Shown: one piece after another, positions 52,713 to 61,058 of the stretch | How the letters are laid out: every line of letters starts with the position of its first letter | Position numbering within the stretch: position 1 is the stretch's first letter | NCBI RefSeq assembly: GCF_000826145.2 | Contig: NZ_LN651337.1 | Span: forward strand, 1,665,714 to 1,729,713 | From: Sporosarcina koreensis | GTDB lineage: Bacteria; Bacillota; Bacilli; Bacillales_A; Planococcaceae | Direction: 5' to 3' | DNA length: 64,000 nucleotides | Position numbers and translations under genes: made by a program | Notes under the pieces: model-generated | Told to the model about the DNA's origin: nothing | What the model saw: the letters and a program-made list of their open reading frames with translations, nothing else | The model's database searches: none

Positions 52713-54444
52713 TGTCCTCCACCTCCTCATCCAGTTGGGATCCGGCGATCTTGCGGTAGAGCGCCGACTGCTCCATCAGTTCGTCGTGCGTGCCGTAGGC
52801 CGAGACCTCCCCTTCATCCAGCAGCAGGATCTTATCCGCCCCTTGAGCCGTATGGATCTTCTGGGTGATGACGATCATCGTGGCACGCTCATCTTCGAGC
52901 GCTTCCCAGAGGGCGTTCTCCGTCTTCACATCGAGCGCACTCGTACTGTCATCCAGCAGCAGGACTGCCGGTTTGCGGACGAGCGCCCGTGCAATGGACA
53001 GGCGCTGCTTCTGGCCGCCCGACAGGTTGACCCCCTTCTGCCCGACACGCGTATCGTAATTTGTCGGGAACCGCAGGATCGACGAGTGGATCTGCGCCTT
53101 TTCAGCTGCCGCTTCCAGTTCGTCCGCCCGCGCCTCCGGATCCCCCCACGCCAGATTTTCACGGATTGTTCCCGTGAAGAGGACGGACTGCTGCGGCACG
53201 AGGCCGATCGCATTTCGCAGTTCCTCCAGCGGCCAGTCGCGGATATCCTTTCCGTCGAGCAGGATGCGCCCGGACGTTGCGGTGAAGATCCGGGGAATGA
53301 GGTTGAGCATCGTCGATTTCCCGGAACCGGTCGCCCCCATCACAGCGATCTTCTGGCCCGGCTGGATGTCGAAGGAGACGTCTTTGAGCACGTCCTCCTC
53401 ATGCCCCGGATAATGGAAGGAGACATGGTCGAATGTCAGGGCGCCTTGCTTCACGTCCGCACCGGCCCCCTGCCGGTCAGCCGTCTCTTCTTGATCGTCA
53501 GTGGCCAGAAGGACTTCTTCCATCCGCGTTGAAGACGCTTGCGCGCGTGAAAACGCGATGATCATGAAGGAGAACATCGAGAAGCCGCCGGTGATCCGGA
53601 ATGCGTAGTTGACGATCGCGACAATTTCCCCGACTTGTGCATTGCCGGCGCGCACGGTGCCGACGCCGAACCAGAGGACGAGCATGAGGCTGCCGTTCAT
53701 GATCAGCAGCAGGACCGGCATGATCAGTTCCATCATTCGGAACGCCTTGACGGTATCTTTCCGCAACAGATCGGCCGTTTTCGCGAACCGGCTGCCTTCA
53801 TAGGCACCGCGGAGGTAAGCCTTGATGAGCCGGACTGCCTGCAGGTTCTCCTGGATGACACGGTTGACCCGGTCCAGCCGGCGCTGTACATTCGCGAAAT
53901 AGACGACCCCTTTCCTGGCCATGACGAACAGGAACACGGTGAGGAACGGGACGCCGATCACGAGGAATCCTGCCAGTTTCACATTGACGATCATTGCCAT
54001 GATAAGACTTCCGACTACGAGAAGCGGTGCACGCAGCAGAAACCGCACACCCATGAACAAGATATTCTGCGCCATCGTTACGTCACTCGTCAGCCGTGTG
54101 ATAAGCGAGGACGACGGGAAGCGCAGGAATGTGGCCATGGAGAACGACTGGATCCTGCGGAACAGCGCCTGGCGGATATCGAAGCCGAACGCCTGCGCTG
54201 CGTGTGCGGCGAAGAACGAGTTCGTGATACCTGCGGCGAATGCGAGCAATGCCAATCCGAGCATGAACCCGCCGAACACGATGATCGTCTCCCGGTCCCC
54301 TGCTGTAATGCCGTCATCGATGATTTTCGCGATCAGCAGCGGCTGCACCAGTTCGACGGCCAGTTCCACGAGCATCATGGAGATCGCGATGAGGATCGGC
54401 CATTTATAAGGCCTTGCATAGGAGAATACTGTTTTCACGTCCAT
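52666..54444 (-). CDS. Heterodimeric ABC exporter, subunit with degenerate catalytic site (YheI-like)
   Basis: A 592-residue half-transporter. The six-helix membrane domain is at about 15-320 and the ATPase domain at about 335-575. Walker A is GATGSGKST, the signature is the canonical LSGGQ, but Walker B reads VLLLDDSTS, so the catalytic Glu is replaced by Asp. With the second subunit this gives one normal and one degenerate ATP site, as in BmrCD- and YheHI-type multidrug exporters. The substrate is unknown. A perfect palindrome lies 17 bases before the start. Confidence 0.92.
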   Translation of the reverse strand: MDVKTVFSYARPYKWPILIAISMMLVELAVELVQPLLIAKIIDDGITAGDRETIIVFGGFMLGLALLAFAAGITNSFFAAHAAQAFGFDIRQALFRRIQSFSMATFLRFPSSSLITRLTSDVTMAQNILFMGVRFLLRAPLLVVGSLIMAMIVNVKLAGFLVIGVPFLTVFLFVMARKGVVYFANVQRRLDRVNRVIQENLQAVRLIKAYLRGAYEGSRFAKTADLLRKDTVKAFRMMELIMPVLLLIMNGSLMLVLWFGVGTVRAGNAQVGEIVAIVNYAFRITGGFSMFSFMIIAFSRAQASSTRMEEVLLATDDQEETADRQGAGADVKQGALTFDHVSFHYPGHEEDVLKDVSFDIQPGQKIAVMGATGSGKSTMLNLIPRIFTATSGRILLDGKDIRDWPLEELRNAIGLVPQQSVLFTGTIRENLAWGDPEARADELEAAAEKAQIHSSILRFPTNYDTRVGQKGVNLSGGQKQRLSIARALVRKPAVLLLDDSTSALDVKTENALWEALEDERATMIVITQKIHTAQGADKILLLDEGEVSAYGTHDELMEQSALYRKIAGSQLDEEVEDSGQKHKETLRLRTDS

Positions 54445-54460
54445 CGTCCTTCCTGAATTG

Positions 54461-54473
54461 TTTCGTTAAACGA
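54461..54473. promoter_or_regulatory. Palindrome upstream of the ABC exporter operon
   Basis: TTCGTTAAACGAA is a perfect 13-bp palindrome around a single central base, 17 bases upstream of the exporter start. It resembles MarR/TetR-type operators. No regulator gene is adjacent. Confidence 0.45.
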
Positions 54474-54642
54474 ATTAGTTAGTAGTCCTTAGTATGCCAT
54501 AATGGGAAGTCAGTGTATAGTGAATGAACTGAATTGTCTGATGCACGAATGCTAGACTGCCAGGACGGGATCCCTGGCCGTGTCAATGGAGAGGGCAGAG
54601 CGGAAACCGCTGAGCTGCCTGAGGAACAAAATGAGCATGAAA

Positions 54643-54683
54643 AAACGGGAGACCACTGGCATCCGCCATGGTCTCCCGTGCTT
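54643..54683 (-). terminator. EamA gene terminator
   Basis: ACGGGAGACCA pairs with TGGTCTCCCGT; on the minus strand a T-run follows. It adjoins the stop at 54684. Confidence 0.92.
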
Positions 54684-55592
54684 TCATGCTGTCTCCTCTT
54701 TCGCTTTCCCTCCGGCAATCGAGATACCAGTCACACCGAGCAGCATGATGATAGCACCGCCGAGCTGCCACATACCGAGGACAGCACCGAGCCACGTGAC
54801 CGATACGATCATCGCCGTCAGCGGCTCGAAACTCGAGAGAATGCTCGTTTCAATCGGGGAAATGTACTTCATGCTGCCGAGGAACAGCAGGAAGGCCACT
54901 GTACCGACGATAATGACGCCAAGGAGCATGAGTGCAACTTTCCAATCAAGCAGATAGTGGAACTCCCTGAACAGGCGCAGCGGGTTCATCACAAACAACG
55001 CCGCTCCACCGGCGACCATCGCCCAGCCGATCGACAGCAGAACCCCCCATTCCTGCATGAGACGGACCGGGTACAGCGTATAGAATGTAAAGGCGAACCC
55101 GACGGCAACCCCCCAGAAGACCGCTGCCGGCGTGAGACTGAAGCCAGACAGCGACCCGTTCGTCAGCAGCAGGAACAGTCCCCCGAGCGTGACGAGCATC
55201 CCCGCAATCTGAGCGAGCGGCGGAACGAACCGCTGACGCACCGACACGAAAAGGATGACATAGATCGGCGACAGGAACTGGAACAGCGTCGCAATCACCG
55301 CGTTGCTTTCGCTGATTGCGGATGTGAAGGCGAACTGGACGCCAAGCATTCCGAGCACCCCGAAAATGACCATCTGACGGGCCCATACTTTCTGCCGCCA
55401 AGGTCGCATCACCGGTTTGCCCTTCAGTTTTAAATAGGTAATTAGCAATAGGCCTGCGATCAGCAGCCGGTTCGTTAGCAGGAACGAGACCGACATCCCG
55501 CTGTTCTCCAGTATCCATTCCATCATTGGCCCGGAAAGTCCCCATAAAGCGGCCCCGCTTATAATCATTGCAAGTCCTTTTACCCGTTCCAT
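54684..55592 (-). CDS. EamA/DMT superfamily transporter
   Basis: A 302-residue protein with ten hydrophobic helices arranged as two EamA repeats (about 7-140 and 150-290). The first helix reads GLAMIISGAALWGLSGPMMEWIL and the SPIETSILSSFEPLTAMIVSV stretch in the second repeat is a family signature. The C-terminus is short and charged (GKAKEETA). Members export or import amino acids and other metabolites; substrate not predictable. Confidence 0.9.
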   Translation of the reverse strand: MERVKGLAMIISGAALWGLSGPMMEWILENSGMSVSFLLTNRLLIAGLLLITYLKLKGKPVMRPWRQKVWARQMVIFGVLGMLGVQFAFTSAISESNAVIATLFQFLSPIYVILFVSVRQRFVPPLAQIAGMLVTLGGLFLLLTNGSLSGFSLTPAAVFWGVAVGFAFTFYTLYPVRLMQEWGVLLSIGWAMVAGGAALFVMNPLRLFREFHYLLDWKVALMLLGVIIVGTVAFLLFLGSMKYISPIETSILSSFEPLTAMIVSVTWLGAVLGMWQLGGAIIMLLGVTGISIAGGKAKEETA

Positions 55593-55719
55593 CCATTCAC
55601 CTTCGTTTCCTCGTTGATATGATTCTATCTATGTGCTTGTATAAATTTCATAATATAGGTGAAAAGTTCAAGGTTTTGGTCTATACTGGTCTTATGAACT
55701 AGTTGAAAGGGGAACTTCC

Positions 55720-57375
55720 ATGACCACCTTACACGAACAGCATGATCTGGATATGCCTGACGTCCGGCACAGTCTCGATCATTACTATATGGTAACCCAA
55801 ACAGATGCGGAAGGTCTCGTACTTTCTGTAAATAAAAACTTTCTGAATGTAAGCAATTGGACTCCGAAGCGGGTTCTTGGGAAAACGATCTGGCAGCTGT
55901 TCGATGAAGACGAAAAAGCGCAGAACACGATCCACCACATATGGACACAGCTGCAATCGGGGAAAACCTGGTTCGGCACGGCACAGAAACAGAAACGGAC
56001 CGGCGAACCGTACTTCACGAACATGCTGGCCGTGCCGTCGATGGAGGAGGACGGCAGTCTGGCGCGTGCGCTGTTCCTCGAACTCGACATCACGGAAGAC
56101 ATCCGGCTGAAAGAGCGGCTCGAGCAGATTGCTTTCATCGATATCGAAACCGGTCTCATGAGCCGCCACAAACTGGAATCGCTTGTCAATGACATGATCC
56201 GGGAAGAGAAGAGCTTCTCCTTCGTCTACCTGTCCATCGATCATTATTACACATTGAAAGAGCTGCAGAACGGGACGGATGAAACGGAACTCACACAGGC
56301 ATTCGCAAACCGCATGAAGCGCTATTTCCAGGACAATCCGATCGCACGCATCGGCAGCAGCCAGTTCGTCATACTGACACCGTTCGGGGACTGGTACGTC
56401 CAGGGCTTCCTCGACTTCCTGGAACAGCAGCCGCTCTATATCGGAAGTGAAGCGCTGCCGCTGTCGATCAGCGGGGGCATCGTCCGGTATCCGGAAGACC
56501 AGAAAAGCTACGTCACCCTGCTCGAAGCGGCAGTGATGACGCTCGACGAAGTGCGGAAGCAGGGCGGCGGCAAGATCGTGTCCCTGTCGGCAACGTCGCA
56601 CAAAGTGCTGAACCGCCGGTCGCTCATCAACCGGAAACTGCTGACAGCGCTCGATCACAAGGCGCTCGAAGTCGCGTTCCAGCCCCAGTACGATGTGGCG
56701 TCAAAGCAGGTCAAGGTCTACGAAGCACTTGTCCGCTGGGAGGATGAGGAACTCGGCACTGTCTCGCCGGATGAACTGATCCCGATCGCCGAATCGAATG
56801 GCCTGATCGCCAATATCGGCGAATATGTCCTGTCGGAAGCAGCCCGTCTTGCCGTGAGGCTTGAGGAACAGGAAGGCAGCCCGCATGTGTCTGTCAACAC
56901 GTCGGTGCGCGAATTCTCGAACCATCCTATGAAGGAAAACATGCTCAGCATCCTGCAGACTGAAGGATGCCGGCCGGGCCAGCTGGAACTCGAGATCACC
57001 GAAAAATTCGCCTTCCGGGCCGAAGAGGAACAGTCCATCATCCAGCAGATGAAGGAACTGCAGGATGCCGGTGTGAACTTCATCCTCGATGATTTCGGGA
57101 CCGGCTACGCCTCGTTCCGCTACATGCAGTACTTGCCGATCTCCAAAGTGAAGATCGACAAAGTGTACATGAACAGCCTCGTGAGTCATCCGAAGACGCA
57201 GCAGCTCGTCGAAGGGATGATCCAGTTCAGCAAGACGATGGGCCTGTACACGATTGCGGAAGGCGTCGAGACGCAGGCCCAGTTCGACCTGCTCGTCTCG
57301 ATGGGGATCGATGCGGTCCAGGGATACTATATCGGTGCGCCTGTTCCTGCAGAGAAGCTGCATATCCGCAACTAA
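55720..57375 (+). CDS. PAS-GGDEF(degenerate)-EAL protein, c-di-GMP phosphodiesterase
   Basis: A 551-residue signalling protein with no membrane segment. A PAS domain (about 20-130; YYMVTQTDAEGLVLSVNKNFLNVSNW) is followed by a GGDEF-like domain (about 140-300) in which the active site reads GSSQF, so cyclase activity is not expected. The EAL domain (about 315-551) is intact: YEALVRW, VNTSVREF, ELEITEKF, DDFGTGYAS, SKVKIDK, AEGVET and QGYYIGAP. It should hydrolyse c-di-GMP, possibly in response to a PAS signal. It is convergent with a glycosyltransferase locus that looks c-di-GMP dependent. Confidence 0.93.
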   Translation: MTTLHEQHDLDMPDVRHSLDHYYMVTQTDAEGLVLSVNKNFLNVSNWTPKRVLGKTIWQLFDEDEKAQNTIHHIWTQLQSGKTWFGTAQKQKRTGEPYFTNMLAVPSMEEDGSLARALFLELDITEDIRLKERLEQIAFIDIETGLMSRHKLESLVNDMIREEKSFSFVYLSIDHYYTLKELQNGTDETELTQAFANRMKRYFQDNPIARIGSSQFVILTPFGDWYVQGFLDFLEQQPLYIGSEALPLSISGGIVRYPEDQKSYVTLLEAAVMTLDEVRKQGGGKIVSLSATSHKVLNRRSLINRKLLTALDHKALEVAFQPQYDVASKQVKVYEALVRWEDEELGTVSPDELIPIAESNGLIANIGEYVLSEAARLAVRLEEQEGSPHVSVNTSVREFSNHPMKENMLSILQTEGCRPGQLELEITEKFAFRAEEEQSIIQQMKELQDAGVNFILDDFGTGYASFRYMQYLPISKVKIDKVYMNSLVSHPKTQQLVEGMIQFSKTMGLYTIAEGVETQAQFDLLVSMGIDAVQGYYIGAPVPAEKLHIRN

Positions 57376-57377
57376 GG

Positions 57378-57412
57378 AAAGAGCACTGCCTGCGGGCAGC
57401 GCTCTTTCTTTG
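57378..57412. terminator. Bidirectional terminator
   Basis: AAGAGC and GCTCTT arms enclose a second GCTGCC-type stem; it lies between the EAL and glycosyltransferase genes. Confidence 0.7.
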
Positions 57413-57415
57413 TGT

Positions 57416-58717
57416 TCACTTCTGTTTGAAGCGTTCCGTTTTGTCCCAGCCGATGATCTGCCGGTTCTTTTTGGCCTTGACATACAGAATGAGACTCCGA
57501 ACGAACAGGTACGAAAACAGCTGCGCATACGTGAAATACATGATGACGCTGATGAACACATTGAGCGGTGTGAATGTCCGCTGTGTCGCTTGCGCTGCGA
57601 ACAGCTGCGTCGTGTAGACGATGTACGCCAGATACCAGATGAACAGCAGCGGGTAGGTGTATTCGATGTAGAAAATATCGAGCAGGCCTAGGATGAACCA
57701 GATATACGAGATGACGAGAAACAGCCAAAACACGACATAGACGAGCAGCTGATGGATGGAATGGACGAGCAGCTTGCCTTTGAAATAACCGGGTTCCGTC
57801 AGCGTCTTCTCGACGATGTACAGGTTCCCCTGCAGCCAGCGGGTCCGCTGTTTCAAATAGACGCCGAGCGTTTCCGGTTCCTGTTCCCACGTAATGGAGT
57901 CCGGGACGATCGGCAGGTAGTAGCCCGCTTTCGTGATCCGCAGCGTCAGTTCTGCATCTTCTGCGATCGCATACGGATCATACCCGCCGAGTTCCTCGAT
58001 GACGGACCGCCGGACAAGCATGTTGGTCCCCGTCAGCGAGCCGGTCTTGAACAGCTGCCAGCGGCCCGACTGCATGAGCAGCTGGAACACCTGGAACTCG
58101 ATCGAGATCATCCGTGTCAGCCAGTTCGCCTGCTCGTTGACCGTCCGGACATAGCCGACCGCGCCGGCAGACTTCGGATTGCTTTCGGCTACGGCGACAA
58201 GCTTGACGAGCGCTTCCGGATCCGGCTGATTGTCGGCATCGTATACGCAGTAGTAGGTCCCGCCGGAAATGCTCAATCCATAGTTGAGCACCCTGGACTT
58301 CCCTTTCGGTTCGCCGGGCGGCACGAGTATATGATGGACGTTGGTGAATGTAGCCGCGAAGTCCTCGGCGATGTCTCCGGTTTCATCGGACGAATTGTCG
58401 TTCAGTACGTAGATCTGCAGATTGCCTGGATAGTTCAGCCGGGTCATCGCTTCGATTGTGTCCTGGATGACGACCCCTTCGTTATGCGCAGGAATCAGTA
58501 TATCGACACTTGGATACTCGGCGAGCTCCGGAATCTCCTGCCCCTTCAGCCGGTTGTAGAGACCCGCAATCGTCAGCATGGAGTAATACCCGAGCAGCAG
58601 CAGGAACAGCGCCGTCGTGAAGAACAGCAGCAGCTTTACGTTGAACACAGCCGCGACAACCAGCAAAACGATGAACAGGAAGGCGGTCGTCAGCAGGATG
58701 ATCAGACGTCTGTTCAT
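57416..58717 (-). CDS. Membrane glycosyltransferase family 2 (YdaM-like, exopolysaccharide)
   Basis: A 433-residue processive-type GT2 enzyme. Two N-terminal helices (about 7-50), a catalytic domain (about 65-300) with VDILIPAHNEG, YCVYDADNQPD, AIAEDAELTLR and QRTRWLQG, then three or four C-terminal helices. These are the D, DxD, ED and QxxRW motifs of synthases such as IcaA and YdaM. The ATG overlaps the stop of the upstream gene. With the YdaK-like protein it resembles the ydaJKLMN locus of B. subtilis, which makes a polysaccharide under c-di-GMP control; that similarity is an inference. Confidence 0.9.
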   Translation of the reverse strand: MNRRLIILLTTAFLFIVLLVVAAVFNVKLLLFFTTALFLLLLGYYSMLTIAGLYNRLKGQEIPELAEYPSVDILIPAHNEGVVIQDTIEAMTRLNYPGNLQIYVLNDNSSDETGDIAEDFAATFTNVHHILVPPGEPKGKSRVLNYGLSISGGTYYCVYDADNQPDPEALVKLVAVAESNPKSAGAVGYVRTVNEQANWLTRMISIEFQVFQLLMQSGRWQLFKTGSLTGTNMLVRRSVIEELGGYDPYAIAEDAELTLRITKAGYYLPIVPDSITWEQEPETLGVYLKQRTRWLQGNLYIVEKTLTEPGYFKGKLLVHSIHQLLVYVVFWLFLVISYIWFILGLLDIFYIEYTYPLLFIWYLAYIVYTTQLFAAQATQRTFTPLNVFISVIMYFTYAQLFSYLFVRSLILYVKAKKNRQIIGWDKTERFKQK

Positions 58718-59499
58718 GGAATCACCAGCAGTTCATCGAGTGTCCGCTGCCCTTCTATCTTCCGGGTCTCCCAGCCGATCTGCTTGAACGCGTCTGGTTC
58801 GAGCTGGCGCAGCATCGCTTCTTGCAGCCGCTGTTCGACGACAGCATAGCCCTCGTCACCGATATTCTGCAGCAGGAAGACGATCGTGCTGCCATCCAGC
58901 TGGCCGACGAGATCATAGTGTTTCCGGAGCGTCCCGTAGATGGCGGCACCGCTTGCCGCCATCGCCTGCTTCCGGGCAGCTCTTCGCAGTGCCGACAGAT
59001 CCGCAGTCACGATATAGCCCGGTTCCCGGTGCCGTTCCATGGACGATAACACCAACGATGCCTGTTTCTCGAACTCCCGTTTCGTCAGTACGCCCTGCTC
59101 GGAGATGAATTCCCGGAGTTCCTCCACCCGCTGCTTCAGTTCCCTGTTTTCCAGACGGTACGAATAGACGTATTTCGCCACGCTATAGAGCGCGAACAGG
59201 TGAAGCAGGAACAGGAAATGGAGCCCGATGCCCGCCGCCTGTTCACCGGGTGACCAGCCATCCAGGAAGGCCCGGTACAGGAAATAGAAAACTGTCATGA
59301 GGGTGAACAGAATATAGAAGAAAAAGGCCGTCCTGTCCGTGACCAGGAAGAAAAGCACCGCACAGACCGTCAGCACAATTGCAATGACAGCCTGGTCCGC
59401 CTGCAGCTGGAGCCCGATCAGCAGAGATGCACTACCCAGCCAGATGACTGACGCGAATGGCAGCTGCAGACGCTGCCAGCGTGTTTGTTTCGTTTCCAT
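58714..59499 (-). CDS. Membrane protein with degenerate GGDEF domain (YdaK-like)
   Basis: A 261-residue protein from ATG 59499, eight bases after GGAGG. Four hydrophobic helices lie at about 15-115, then a coiled coil (about 118-145), then a GGDEF-like domain (about 150-250). Where GGDEF is expected the sequence reads QLDGST (YDLVGQLDGSTIVFLL), so no cyclase activity is likely. A Lys-His-Tyr-Asp stretch sits where the RxxD inhibitory site would be, so c-di-GMP binding through that site is possible but altered. The layout resembles YdaK, a c-di-GMP receptor. It overlaps the GT2 gene. Confidence 0.8.
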   Translation of the reverse strand: METKQTRWQRLQLPFASVIWLGSASLLIGLQLQADQAVIAIVLTVCAVLFFLVTDRTAFFFYILFTLMTVFYFLYRAFLDGWSPGEQAAGIGLHFLFLLHLFALYSVAKYVYSYRLENRELKQRVEELREFISEQGVLTKREFEKQASLVLSSMERHREPGYIVTADLSALRRAARKQAMAASGAAIYGTLRKHYDLVGQLDGSTIVFLLQNIGDEGYAVVEQRLQEAMLRQLEPDAFKQIGWETRKIEGQRTLDELLVIP

Positions 59500-59634
59500 C
59501 CGTCCCGCCTCCATCCTGAAATTCTGTCAGTTGTATGTCCTTCTCTTAGTCTATGCAAAACGAGCCAGTGTTTGCAAGGCGGACAGACGGGAATACTCTG
59601 ATTAGATAGAAAATCGGTAAGGAGGATTCAACCT

Positions 59635-60516
59635 ATGTCTGAGAACAAATATGAAAAGATCGATGAACAGGTGAAACCCCAGACGCAGGAACAGCAGCCC
59701 GGTGTCGAAGAAGAGATGTCACCCCAGCCGATCTACGACGATGAAAACTACAAAGGTTCCGGAAAGCTGAAAGGGAAAAAAGCGCTGATCAGCGGCGGTG
59801 ACAGCGGAATCGGACGTGCCGTGGCCGTTGCGTTCGCGAAAGAAGGGGCGGATGTCGCCATCGCCTATCTGAGCGAGGACGAAGACGTCGATGCCGACAA
59901 GACGGTCAAACTGATCGAGCAGTATGGCGGGAAAGCATGGAAGAGGCGCATCGATATCAGTGACGAGGAAAACTGCGAGACGCTTATCGAGGATGTCGTC
60001 AAAGAGTTCGGCGGTCTTGATGTGCTGGTCAACAATGCAGGAAAACAGTTCCCGCAGAAATCGCTGCTCGATATTTCAGGCGACCAGCTCCGGGAAACGT
60101 TCGACACGAACTTCTTCGGACTGTTCTTCTTGACGCGCGCCGCACTCCCTCACTTGAAAGAAGGCGCATCGATCGTGAATACGTCATCCGTGACCGCCTA
60201 TAACGGATCCCCGGGACTGCTCGATTATTCGGCGACCAAAGGGGCGATCACGACATTCACACGCTCCCTCGCGCTCAACCTCGCGGAGAAGAAGATCCGC
60301 GTGAATGCAGTGGCACCGGGCCCGATCTGGACACCGCTCATCCCGTCGACATTCGACGCAAAGACAGTGGAGGCCCACGGCAGCGACACGCCGATGAAAC
60401 GGCGTGGTGAACCGGCCGAAAACGCACCGGCCTACGTGTTCCTCGCCTCCGATGATGCCAGCTACATGACCGGCCAGACGATCCACGTCGACGGCGGCGA
60501 CTACGTCGGCTCATAA
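59635..60516 (+). CDS. Short-chain dehydrogenase/reductase (YhdF/YdaD-like)
   Basis: A 293-residue SDR enzyme with a 45-residue charged N-terminal extension typical of general stress proteins of Bacillales (EQVKPQTQEQQPGVEEEMSPQPIYD). The coenzyme motif is SGGDSGIGRA; NNAG, the catalytic Ser in NTSSVTAYNG and the YSATKGA Tyr-Lys pair are all present, and the C-terminus has HVDGGDYVGS. ATG 59635 follows AAGGAGG. The substrate is unknown; related proteins belong to the sigma-B stress response in B. subtilis. Confidence 0.9.
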   Translation: MSENKYEKIDEQVKPQTQEQQPGVEEEMSPQPIYDDENYKGSGKLKGKKALISGGDSGIGRAVAVAFAKEGADVAIAYLSEDEDVDADKTVKLIEQYGGKAWKRRIDISDEENCETLIEDVVKEFGGLDVLVNNAGKQFPQKSLLDISGDQLRETFDTNFFGLFFLTRAALPHLKEGASIVNTSSVTAYNGSPGLLDYSATKGAITTFTRSLALNLAEKKIRVNAVAPGPIWTPLIPSTFDAKTVEAHGSDTPMKRRGEPAENAPAYVFLASDDASYMTGQTIHVDGGDYVGS

Positions 60517-60526
60517 TCACGGCCCA

Positions 60527-60561
60527 CACGCCCTGCGGAATTGTTCCGCAGGGCATTTTTT
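60527..60561 (+). terminator. SDR gene terminator
   Basis: CGCCCTGCGGAA pairs with TTCCGCAGGGC, followed by ATTTTTT. Confidence 0.9.
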
Positions 60562-60564
60562 CGT

Positions 60565-60790
60565 CGTGCGCGTATTCGCTTCCTGCCCGCGCGTATCTCC
60601 CCTCTTGCCGCGCGTATTTTTCGCCGCGCGCGTATTTGCTTCCCGTCCGCGCGTATCTCCTCTCCTGCCGCGCGTATTTTCCGTCGCACGCGTATTTCGC
60701 CTCTGGCCGCGCGTATCTGGTGCCTGCCCGCGCATATCTCCCCTTCCGTCGCGCGTATTTTTTCGCCGCGCGCGTATCCGCTGCTTCGCC
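60565..60790 (+). repeat. Family 4 array (CGCGCGTAT units, 60-bp superperiod)
   Basis: CGTAT cores at 60571, 60592, 60613, 60631, 60652, 60673, 60691, 60712, 60733 (CATAT variant), 60754 and 60773. Intervals run 21, 21, 18, repeated, so the three-unit block repeats every 60 bp for nearly four blocks. GC-rich and unrelated in sequence to the other families. It is followed after about 60 bases by family 1 copy f. Confidence 0.93.
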
Positions 60791-60848
60791 GCGCATGTGC
60801 GAGCGAAGTCCCACACAAAACGAACGGAGTGAGCACCAATCATCCTTT

Positions 60849-60975
60849 GAATTGTGCCCAGATGCCGATAAATTCGGCGAAACGTCCGATACTTCACAGG
60901 TTCTGTCCGATATCACCCGTGAAATGGCGGATATCCTCCGCAAACTGTCCGATACACCGCAGGTTCTGTCCAATA
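60849..60975 (-). repeat. Family 1 array, copy f
   Basis: Reverse orientation. Cores at 60865, 60886, 60907, 60928 (CGGATA variant), 60949 and 60970 (CCAATA variant), all exactly 21 bp apart. The boundary (GAATTGTGCCC) is at the left, and the reverse complement of a GTGCTCACTCCGTTCG flank precedes it. Confidence 0.93.
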
Positions 60976-61058
60976 GTGCTTGCCAGCGTATGCTATCTCT
61001 TAAACCTTAAAGGAATGTGATAATGAAGGGCTTTAAAGCGATCAAGATCTACTTGTTA

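Noticed and set aside
52712-52730. ATG 52730 as start of the second ABC subunit
   Set aside because: It lies within the purine-rich GAGGAGGTGGAGG ribosome binding site; GTG 52712 right after it fits better.
8318-60975. CRISPR arrays
   Set aside because: The unit pitch is only 20-21 bp, cores are 9-13 bp, the filler between cores is not spacer-like in length, and no cas genes are near.
60541-61020. Open frames of 88-159 codons across families 4 and 1
   Set aside because: Same cause: repeats of length divisible by three. Arg/Ala/Pro-rich low-complexity translation with no support.
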